From assembly GCA_028276315.1 (NCBI GenBank), contig JAPYWP010000024.1, positions 1 to 8,127 on the forward strand: DNA of 8,127 nt, given 5' to 3'. Position 1 is the stretch's first letter. Each line of letters starts with the position of its first letter. The DNA is from Minisyncoccota bacterium (lineage in GTDB: Bacteria > Patescibacteriota > Minisyncoccia > UBA6257 > HR35). Both the position numbers and the translations under genes were made by a program. A model generated the notes under the pieces. The model was not told where the DNA came from, made no database searches, and saw only the letters and a list, made by a program, of their open reading frames with translations. Of the stretch, positions 1 to 4,600 are shown piece by piece.

Positions 1-1
1 A

Positions 2-163
2 TTCTATTATGCTTACAGGTCTCTTAAGAATTGTGAAATAGAAGAAGGAAATATAATGACGGGAGGCGAAGGTGAGAACTCGAAATTAAGAAAAGAATAT
101 TGGGAAAGGGTTTTTACTCATTTAAAGGAAAAAATAAACAAAAAAATAAACAAAAGGAGGTGA
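2..163 (+). CDS. C-terminal end of an unrecognised protein (5' truncated by window edge)
   Basis: An open frame runs from the first base of the window to a TGA stop, giving the last 53 residues of a protein whose start lies outside. The fragment is hydrophilic and strongly basic at its end, which reads KINKKINKRR and includes a repeated KINK unit. I do not recognise a family. That it is a real gene end is supported by its junction with the next gene: its last two Arg codons (AGG AGG) plus the TGA stop form that gene's Shine-Dalgarno site, and the next ATG follows 6 bases after the stop. The two genes therefore look like one operon with coupled translation. Its base composition is less AT-rich than the genes after base 1000, like its neighbour. 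It is the only gene here that visibly ends in TGA. Confidence 0.6.
   Translation, partial: FYYAYRSLKNCEIEEGNIMTGGEGENSKLRKEYWERVFTHLKEKINKKINKRR
131..154 (+). repeat. 12-bp perfect tandem repeat, two copies
   Basis: The unit AAAATAAACAAA occurs twice back to back, in frame, and encodes Lys-Ile-Asn-Lys twice at the end of the truncated upstream protein. It sits directly before the Shine-Dalgarno site. A-rich slippage is the simplest origin. Confidence 0.75.
154..163 (+). promoter_or_regulatory. Full-length Shine-Dalgarno site for the gene at 170
   Basis: The ten bases AAGGAGGTGA are complementary to the usual 3' end of bacterial 16S rRNA over their whole length. They lie 6 bases before the ATG at 170 and fix that start. 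The site also encodes the end of the upstream protein (Arg-Arg-stop). Such a strong site contrasts with the near absence of Shine-Dalgarno sequences after base 1000. Confidence 0.85.
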
Positions 164-169
164 ACAAAA

Positions 170-700
170 ATGAAAAATTTTAAAGAAAAATATGAAATGA
201 AACAAGTAAGCAGCTTAAGCAAAGAAGAACTATTGAAAAAAATAGAAGAAGAGATAATTCTTCCCAGGAAAAGAAGCGTAAGAAAATTTGGCGTTCCGGA
301 AATGGGGGAATTTGATAGCTGTGAAGGTGAAAGAAGTAGAGTTTATGAGCTAGGGGGGCTTATAAATTGCCAGATTAGGGCAATAGATCAATTAGAAGAC
401 ACGGTAGTGTTTTTGATACACGACGAATATCAGGTAGGAAATGAGGACGTGGCTATAAACGTAGATTTTGGAGTTATCAAAAGCGGAAAAATTTACAGAA
501 ATGGATGGATTACTGTAACAGATGGAAGATACGGAACATGGGCACGTGATGATTATACAAAATATTATATAGAAATCAAAGTGCTTGAAACAAATGATAA
601 AAAAGTAATTTTGGGATTAAAGTCCTCGTACGGTAACGTAGATATCTATGAGCTAAATGTGAAAAAAGATTATTTCAGCTTCGTTGAGAGAATAGAATAA
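170..700 (+). CDS. Hypothetical soluble protein of 176 residues
   Basis: The ATG is set by a perfect Shine-Dalgarno site and the gene runs to TAA just before an intrinsic terminator, so it is a complete last gene of an operon. The protein has no signal peptide and no membrane helix. Residues 1-45 are charged and probably helical (KEELLKKIEEEI, then a basic RKRSVRKFG patch). From about residue 60 to the end, alternating hydrophobic residues suggest a beta-rich domain, with Gly/Tyr-rich turns such as DGRYGTW near 118-124. I do not recognise the family and assign no function. Base use differs from the rest of the window: hand-counted samples gave 33-45% GC and the coding strand is purine-rich, against about 17-22% GC in tsaD. 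This suggests recent acquisition or a genomic boundary. Confidence 0.8.
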   Translation: MKNFKEKYEMKQVSSLSKEELLKKIEEEIILPRKRSVRKFGVPEMGEFDSCEGERSRVYELGGLINCQIRAIDQLEDTVVFLIHDEYQVGNEDVAINVDFGVIKSGKIYRNGWITVTDGRYGTWARDDYTKYYIEIKVLETNDKKVILGLKSSYGNVDIYELNVKKDYFSFVERIE

Positions 701-733
701 AAAAATAGAAAAGAAAGACAAAAATCGAGTACG

Positions 734-767
734 AAACGGGTTTGGATTTACCAAACCCGTTTTTTTA
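734..767 (+). terminator. Intrinsic terminator after the 176-residue gene
   Basis: ACGGGTTTGG (736-745) pairs perfectly with CCAAACCCGT (751-760) around a 5-base loop, and flanking A/T pairs can extend the stem. A run of seven or eight T residues follows at once. It lies 34 bases after the stop codon at 700 and is well placed to end that transcript. Confidence 0.92.
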
Positions 768-825
768 TTTTATTCATTTTATATTTTTATTTTTCAAGGT
801 AAAAATATGCTAAAACTAAAATAAT

Positions 826-866
826 AGGGGCCCTAGTGGTAGTATCACTCGGGCCCTTTTTTTATT
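826..866 (+). terminator. Second intrinsic terminator, with no gene of its own
   Basis: GGGCCC at 828-833 pairs with GGGCCC at 851-856; after one mismatch the stem continues with AGTG (835-838) against CACT (846-849), closing a 7-base loop. A run of seven T residues follows (857-863). It is about 90 bases beyond the first terminator with no open frame between them. It may be a fail-safe terminator or may end a short non-coding transcript. The upstream side is A-rich but not a clean T-run on the other strand, so action in both directions is only possible. Confidence 0.8.
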
Positions 867-1018
867 TTTAAAATTTCAGGTGCGATTATTTATGAATCCT
901 AATTTTTCTGTTGCGATATAGTTTAATTTGATTTACCGTAGCTGCTGGGTAAAACGTAACAAGATTAATAATAAAACAAAAATCAGTCTTATATATTTCT
1001 ACTCTTTTTTAGATTTCT
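867..1018. other. Gene-free spacer
   Basis: No open frame of useful length, RNA gene or strong terminator was seen here on either strand. The only structure noticed is a modest inverted repeat, TTTACC (932-937) against GGTAAA (948-953), with a 10-base gap. It could be an operator or a weak hairpin but nothing supports a function. The spacer separates the less AT-rich first block from the very AT-rich remainder of the window. Confidence 0.5.
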
Positions 1019-1046
1019 TTGATTTATGAATTAAATTTGGTAAAAT
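1019..1046 (+). promoter_or_regulatory. Promoter of the tsaD-prsW-hsp20 operon
   Basis: TTGATT (1019-1024) and TAAAAT (1041-1046) are 16 bases apart, and TGG just before the -10 box fits an extended -10 element. Transcription would be expected to start about 6-8 bases after the -10 box, at or next to the ATG at 1054. There is no Shine-Dalgarno sequence in the gap, so the mRNA is probably leaderless. Confidence 0.65.
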
Positions 1047-1053
1047 TATATTT

Positions 1054-2091
1054 ATGAAAATATTGGGAATTGAAAGTACATGTGATGAAAGTGGAATTGC
1101 TTTAATTGAATTTAAAAATAATAAAATAAATGTTATTTCTAATCTTTTAGCTTCGCAGGTAAAAATACACAGAAAATATGGTGGAGTAGTGCCGCATCTT
1201 GCAGCAAGAGAACATAAAAAAAATTTACCATATCTTTTTAAAAAACTTAAAAAAGAAGTTAAAAATCTTGAATTTGACTTTATTGCATTTTCTCAAGGAC
1301 CTGGACTTGCTCCAGCTCTTTTAGAAGGAAAAAAATTTACCCAAAAATTAGCAAAAAAATATAATGTAAAAATTTTACCTGTAAATCATCTTTTAGCACA
1401 TATTTTTATTTCTCTTTTAAGGGAAGATAAGATAGAAAACCCAAAATTACCTGCAGTTTCTCTTTTAATTTCTGGCGGACATACTGAATTATTTTTAATA
1501 GAAGGCAATTTAGAAAAAAATTTTAAAATAAAATTTTTAGGAGAAACATTAGATGATGCTGTTGGTGAATGTTTTGACAAAGTTGCTAGAATGATTGGAT
1601 TTCCTTATCCTGGTGGGCCTGAAATTGAAAAATTAGCAAAATCTTTTAAAGGAAAATTTATTTACAATATAAAATTACCAAGACCGCTCTTATGGCAAAA
1701 AAGTTTTAACTTTAGCTTCTCGGGGCTAAAGACAGCTGTACTTTATAAAATTAAAAAAACAAAAAAAATAACTAAAAGATTTAAAGTTGAATTAGCTGTA
1801 GAATTTCAAAATGCAGTTTTCGAGGTTCTTTTGGATAGAGTAAAAAGAGCAATAAATCTTTTTGGGGCAAAAACATTAATTGTTGGTGGCGGAGTTAGTG
1901 CTAATGAGATGCTAAAAGAATATTTTTATAAAAATATTAAAAATATTGATATTTTCTGGCCGAAAAAAACTCTTGCAACAGACAATGCTTTAATGATAGC
2001 TATTGCATCAATTTTTTATTTAAGAAAAAATAAAAAATTAATTTTACCAGAAAATTTAGATATCGATCCAAACTTAAAAATTAATTTATAA
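1054..2091 (+). CDS. tsaD: tRNA N6-adenosine threonylcarbamoyltransferase TsaD
   Basis: TsaD (Kae1/Qri7/YgjD family) transfers the threonylcarbamoyl group from threonylcarbamoyl-AMP to A37 of tRNAs reading ANN codons, giving t6A, in the cytoplasm. The 345-residue length is usual for bacteria. The family motifs are all visible: GIESTCDES at 5-13, the metal-binding His pair H112 and H116 (NHLLAH), the ISGGHTE nucleotide loop at 139-145, GETLDDAVGE at 163-172, PYPGGPE at 184-190, FSFSGLKT at 220-227, GGGVSAN at 278-284, and the metal ligand D310 in TDNA. The partners TsaB, TsaC and TsaE are not in the window. It is first in an operon with prsW, 7 bases before the next ATG. No Shine-Dalgarno site precedes it; a -10 box lies 7 bases before the ATG. 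Nothing suggests inactivation. Confidence 0.97.
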   Translation: MKILGIESTCDESGIALIEFKNNKINVISNLLASQVKIHRKYGGVVPHLAAREHKKNLPYLFKKLKKEVKNLEFDFIAFSQGPGLAPALLEGKKFTQKLAKKYNVKILPVNHLLAHIFISLLREDKIENPKLPAVSLLISGGHTELFLIEGNLEKNFKIKFLGETLDDAVGECFDKVARMIGFPYPGGPEIEKLAKSFKGKFIYNIKLPRPLLWQKSFNFSFSGLKTAVLYKIKKTKKITKRFKVELAVEFQNAVFEVLLDRVKRAINLFGAKTLIVGGGVSANEMLKEYFYKNIKNIDIFWPKKTLATDNALMIAIASIFYLRKNKKLILPENLDIDPNLKINL

Positions 2092-2092
2092 T
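2087..2092 (+). promoter_or_regulatory. Possible -10 box 6 bases before prsW
   Basis: TATAAT overlaps the tsaD stop codon and ends 6 bases before the prsW ATG, the spacing expected for a leaderless start. I see no convincing -35 box and the region is very AT-rich, so chance is a real alternative. No Shine-Dalgarno sequence precedes prsW. Confidence 0.35.
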
Positions 2093-2098
2093 TTATTT

Positions 2099-2785
2099 AT
2101 GTTAAAAGCAATTTTAATAGCATTTTTGTCTTTTTTACCTATTTATGCTTGGCTTAATATTTTACTAGAAAGAGATCCACGAAAAGAACCGAAAATTTTT
2201 ATTTTATTAACTTTTTTAATTGGAGGGGCAACGACTATTTTAGCTATTTTTGTAGAAAAACCATTATTATTTAATTTTTTACCTGAAGAACTTTTAGATT
2301 ATGCTAGGTTTGATTTATATATTATTTTTACTTTTATCTTTGCAGCAATTGAAGAAATATTAAAATTTACATTACCAAGAGCTACTATTTTTCATGTTAA
2401 ATCATTTGATGAACCAATAGATGGAATGATTTATATGGGAGTTGCAGGCTTAGGTTTTGCTTTTGTTGAAAATATTCTATTTTCACTAAAAGCAGACATA
2501 TTAAATGCTATACCTATAATTACTGTAAGAGGATTATCAAGCAATCTTTTGCATCTTATTGCATCTGGTATTGTTGGTTATAGTTTTATTTTGGGTATTT
2601 TAAATAATAAAAGAACAATTTTTTATTTAGGACTTTTAATTGCATCGCTTTTACATACACTATATAATTTAATGGTTGTTGATTTTAAATTTTATGGCTT
2701 TTTGCTTTTTATGATGATAGGTGCTTTGACAATTTTGCTTTTTGAGATTAAAATATTTAATAAAAAGGTATTAGAAAAAAGTTAA
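2099..2785 (+). CDS. prsW: PrsW-family intramembrane glutamic protease
   Basis: PrsW proteins are membrane proteases related to CAAX/Abi proteases; in Bacillus subtilis PrsW cuts the anti-sigma factor RsiW. The 228-residue protein is almost all hydrophobic helices (about 3-22, 33-52, 72-90, 110-130, 146-165, 174-192 and 198-217). The family's membrane motifs are present: EEILK at 85-89, DEPIDGMIYMG at 104-114 leading into FVEN at 122-125, R144 followed by LLH at 150-152, and LLHTLYN at 184-190. E85, E86, E124, H152 and H186 are the likely active-site group. No anti-sigma factor or sigma factor is nearby, so the substrate is unknown. It follows tsaD by 7 bases and precedes hsp20 by 2 bases. 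Membership of the family is firm; a sigma-regulatory role is not shown. Confidence 0.9.
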   Translation: MLKAILIAFLSFLPIYAWLNILLERDPRKEPKIFILLTFLIGGATTILAIFVEKPLLFNFLPEELLDYARFDLYIIFTFIFAAIEEILKFTLPRATIFHVKSFDEPIDGMIYMGVAGLGFAFVENILFSLKADILNAIPIITVRGLSSNLLHLIASGIVGYSFILGILNNKRTIFYLGLLIASLLHTLYNLMVVDFKFYGFLLFMMIGALTILLFEIKIFNKKVLEKS

Positions 2786-2787
2786 CT

Positions 2788-3141
2788 ATGGATGAATTAC
2801 AAGAACAAGAGGGAAAATTAAATATAGATGTTTATCAAACAGAAAATGAATTTGTAATTCAATCAACAATTGGCGGTGTTTCAGAAAAAGATTTAGAAAT
2901 TTTGGTATCTGGCGATACAGTTACAATAAAAGGAGAAAGAAAACCACCAGAAGAAGTTTTGCCTGAAAGCTATATTTATCAAGAATGTTATTGGGGAAAA
3001 TTTTCAAGAACTATAATTTTACCAGAACCTTTTGATGATGAAAAAGTAAAAGCAACTCTTAAAAACGGAATACTAACTATTCGATTACCTAAATTAAGAA
3101 AAAAAGAAGCTCAAAAAATAATAATAAAGAGCGAAGATTAA
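2788..3141 (+). CDS. hsp20: Small heat-shock protein (Hsp20/alpha-crystallin family)
   Basis: This is an ATP-independent holdase that binds unfolding proteins and keeps them from aggregating in the cytoplasm. The 117 residues are almost entirely an alpha-crystallin domain: the early strand INIDVYQ-like segment at 11-18, VTIKGER at 45-51, CYWGKFSR at 67-74, and the signature ATLKNGILTIRLPK at 89-102 with the conserved N93-G94-x-L96. A C-terminal I-x-I anchor is present (III at 111-113). The N-terminal arm is only about ten residues, shorter than the 30-50 common in the family, which may limit oligomer size. It is last in the tsaD operon, starting 2 bases after the prsW stop with no Shine-Dalgarno site, so coupled translation is likely. 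Its stop is 2 bp from the stop of the opposing pilin-like gene. Confidence 0.94.
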   Translation: MDELQEQEGKLNIDVYQTENEFVIQSTIGGVSEKDLEILVSGDTVTIKGERKPPEEVLPESYIYQECYWGKFSRTIILPEPFDDEKVKATLKNGILTIRLPKLRKKEAQKIIIKSED

Positions 3142-3143
3142 AT

Positions 3144-3767
3144 TTAACGTTTTACACAGTACCAACCATCATTATCTCTCTGTTCCTTTTTCAGTCCTGG
3201 GCAACAATCATCAAATCCTAATCCATATTTACTAACAACATCAAGTGGTGTTCCCCACCCCCAACAAGGTTTAGCAGGTTTTGTCCCAATTACTATTCTA
3301 CCACAAAATCTAACATTAGGAATGTTAATCCAACCAAGCAATGAAGTATCGGTTTTAGCACTTCTTTGCAACTCTCTACAACTTTCTCTTAATGCACTAA
3401 AATATTTTTTAGCTTCTTCTCTTTGTGTAGAACTTGACATATCAAACCAAGTATTATAAGCTAATTCATAAATTACAGGATCAATTTGAAAACGTGGAAC
3501 TATTAAATCATAAATAAAACTAAAAATAACAAAAACAAAAAAAGATATAACAGCTCCAATTAAACTATATAAGATAGTTTTTCTGGCTTCTTCTTGTTTT
3601 TTCTCGCTAAAATAATAATTAAAAGCTGAATAAAGAATAAATAAAATAGCTAAAATTATAGCTAAAATTCTTAAAAAATAGATAATTTGAGCTATTATAT
3701 CTAAAGTATAACTTTCAACTCCTGTTCCTGTAGTTAATTTCTCTCCTATATCTATTACTGTTGGCAT
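3144..3767 (-). CDS. Pilin-like two-helix membrane protein with a six-cysteine C-terminal domain
   Basis: The N-terminal 90 residues carry the same two-helix module as the upstream genes: helix at about 28-51, a charged loop SEKKQEEARK at 54-63, then YSLIGAV and a second helix at about 64-89. There is no signal peptide. The remaining 115 residues are soluble and contain six cysteines (C130, C155, C168, C188, C189, C204) and aromatic/Gly patches such as CWGWGTP at 168-174. With the Lys-rich loop inside by the positive-inside rule, both ends face outside, so the cysteines probably form disulfides on the cell surface. I do not recognise the C-terminal domain. It is the last gene of the cluster, 4 bases after the 112-residue gene and without a Shine-Dalgarno site, so it is probably translationally coupled. 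A cap, tip or anchor subunit is a guess. Confidence 0.8.
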   Translation of the reverse strand: MPTVIDIGEKLTTGTGVESYTLDIIAQIIYFLRILAIILAILFILYSAFNYYFSEKKQEEARKTILYSLIGAVISFFVFVIFSFIYDLIVPRFQIDPVIYELAYNTWFDMSSSTQREEAKKYFSALRESCRELQRSAKTDTSLLGWINIPNVRFCGRIVIGTKPAKPCWGWGTPLDVVSKYGLGFDDCCPGLKKEQRDNDGWYCVKR

Positions 3768-3771
3768 CTAA

Positions 3772-4110
3772 CTACGAAGTTAAAGTATTTAGCAGAGCAT
3801 TAATTATAAGCCAGGCTAAAGTAGCTACCACAATAGCAATAACTCCATTCAAAACCCAATTTTTTCCTTTTTTAAGCCTATCCTGATCTCCAGAAGCAGT
3901 AAGAAATTGAACGGCTCCATATAAAATTGCAATAATACTTCCAACTACAATTAAAATCCATAAAACATTAACAACTTTACCACCATAAAATTTTATACAA
4001 TCTGGAAGATCATTGCATCCACTAGTGACCCATGTACCTGTTGGAACATTTAGTTGCGCATTTATTAAAAATGGAACTAATAAAGCTAAAAATAAAAGTT
4101 TTTTAAACAT
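3772..4110 (-). CDS. VirB2/TrbC-like T4SS-type pilin with signal peptide (112 residues)
   Basis: This is the most typical pilin-like protein of the set. A signal peptide covers residues 1-18 (MFKKLL, hydrophobic core, then INA before QLN). The predicted mature protein has a Cys pair C32-x5-C38 followed by KFYGG, a first helix at about 46-71, the loop TASGDQDRLKKGKNW at 71-85, and a second helix at about 86-108. Known VirB2/TrbC pilins share this layout and assemble into conjugative or secretion pili. The start is set by AGGAGG ending 10 bases before the ATG. This Shine-Dalgarno site lies in a hairpin and a good promoter lies upstream, so this gene and the next form a separately controlled unit. 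It could be a structural pilin or a membrane-resident subunit. Confidence 0.87.
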   Translation of the reverse strand: MFKKLLFLALLVPFLINAQLNVPTGTWVTSGCNDLPDCIKFYGGKVVNVLWILIVVGSIIAILYGAVQFLTASGDQDRLKKGKNWVLNGVIAIVVATLAWLIINALLNTLTS

Positions 4111-4118
4111 ATAATTTT

Positions 4119-4149
4119 ATCCTCCTCTAATCTTTGATTATCGGAGGAT
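4119..4149 (-). promoter_or_regulatory. 5'-UTR hairpin that buries the Shine-Dalgarno site
   Basis: In the minus-strand RNA, AUCCUCC (4149-4143) pairs with GGAGGAU (4125-4119), and UAAUC (4140-4136) pairs with GAUUA (4132-4128) around an AAA loop. The two stems are joined by facing GA/GA bases, which can form tandem sheared G-A pairs, so the whole reads as one 12-bp hairpin. The Shine-Dalgarno AGGAGG (4126-4121) is almost wholly inside the stem, 10 bases before the ATG at 4110. This layout could restrict translation until the stem opens. On the plus strand the same hairpin is followed by a T-rich stretch, so a plus-strand terminator is the alternative reading. Confidence 0.65.
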
Positions 4150-4168
4150 TTAATTTTTAATTAAAAAT

Positions 4169-4196
4169 ATTATAAAAAAATTTTTAAAAAAATCAA
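4169..4196 (-). promoter_or_regulatory. Promoter for the 112- and 207-residue pilin-like genes
   Basis: Read on the minus strand, TTGATT (4196-4191) and a consensus TATAAT (4174-4169) are 16 bases apart. The -35 hexamer and spacing are the same as at the tsaD promoter. Transcription would begin near 4162, giving a leader of about 50 bases that contains the Shine-Dalgarno hairpin. The surrounding DNA is almost pure A/T. Confidence 0.6.
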
Positions 4197-4212
4197 ATTA
4201 AATTGTGGAAAA

Positions 4213-4512
4213 TTAAGAATATAAGGTTCTTAAAAGTGCAACAACACTAATATAAGCTAAAGCCCCAATTATAACGCCAACAATGCCTCTTATTACAATT
4301 TTTTTACCATTTTCAAAAGCTTTTTCCCCTCCAGAAATTACAGTAAAACCACCATAAAGTATTGCAATAATACCACCAGCTACAACAAGCAAAAATAAAA
4401 TTTCAAAAGCTTTTCCAGCATAATAGCCTAAACAATTAAAAACACCAAAACAAGGTATATCATGTATTCCTGGTAAAAAAATATCGCTTGTTATTCTATC
4501 AAAAAGATTCAT
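4213..4512 (-). CDS. VirB2/TrbC-like pilin-type protein (99 residues)
   Basis: The protein has a short amphipathic start without a clear signal peptide, a Cys pair C21-x5-C27 followed by LGYYAGK, a first helix at about 36-59, the loop ISGGEKAFENGKKI at 59-72, and a second helix at about 72-94. The cysteine spacing and the Gly-rich loop match the 112-residue protein, so it is a paralogue. Its ATG begins 2 bases after the discriminator base of the tRNA-Leu gene, with no room for a Shine-Dalgarno site. It is therefore probably translated either from a readthrough transcript or from an mRNA whose 5' end (CA-AUG) is made by tRNA 3' processing. About 100 bases separate it from the next gene. Confidence 0.82.
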   Translation of the reverse strand: MNLFDRITSDIFLPGIHDIPCFGVFNCLGYYAGKAFEILFLLVVAGGIIAILYGGFTVISGGEKAFENGKKIVIRGIVGVIIGALAYISVVALLRTLYS

Positions 4513-4514
4513 TG

Positions 4515-4599
4515 TGTCCGGGGAGGGATTTGAACCCTCACTCCTTTAAAAGGACCAGGGTTCTAAGCCCTGGGCGTCTTCCAGTTCCGCCACCCGGAC
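4515..4599 (-). tRNA. tRNA-Leu (anticodon UAG)
   Basis: The minus strand folds as a complete class II tRNA of 85 bases. The acceptor stem GTCCGGG/CCCGGAC is perfect with discriminator A. The D arm begins GCGGA and its loop holds the conserved GG. The anticodon stem CAGGG/CCCTG closes the loop CTTAGAA with anticodon TAG (plus-strand 4563-4565), which reads CUA and probably other CUN codons. The long variable arm TCCTT-TTA-AAGGA is typical of tRNA-Leu, and the T arm is GAGGG-TTCAAAT-CCCTC. CCA is not encoded, so it must be added. The 5' end is 1 base after the stop of the 311-residue pilin gene and the 3' end is 2 bases before the next pilin ATG. A TTGAAA/TAAAAT pair upstream is too close to serve it well. 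Confidence 0.97.
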
Positions 4600-4600
4600 T

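Noticed and set aside
930..955. Minus-strand similarity to the conserved CCAGCAGC-GCGGTAA region of 16S rRNA
   Set aside because: Only about 16 bases resemble it and the flanks do not match 16S rRNA at all; most likely chance.
1386..1580. A 64-residue open frame on the minus strand inside tsaD
   Set aside because: It lies wholly antisense to well-conserved tsaD motifs and resembles no protein; a shadow of the AT-rich coding sequence.
3100..3143. Minus-strand GAGC/GCTC hairpin as a terminator for the pilin cluster
   Set aside because: The stem is only 4 bp with a loop of about 16 bases; too weak to call despite the T-rich DNA after it.
4119..4165. Plus-strand intrinsic terminator formed by the same hairpin and the following T-rich DNA
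   Set aside because: No plus-strand gene lies between 3141 and this point, and the T-run is broken by A residues. The buried Shine-Dalgarno site on the minus strand explains the hairpin better, though both readings are possible.
4515..4599. The tRNA-Leu as an attachment site for an integrated element
   Set aside because: No integrase gene and no repeated copy of the tRNA 3' end were seen in the window, and the genes on both sides belong to one family.
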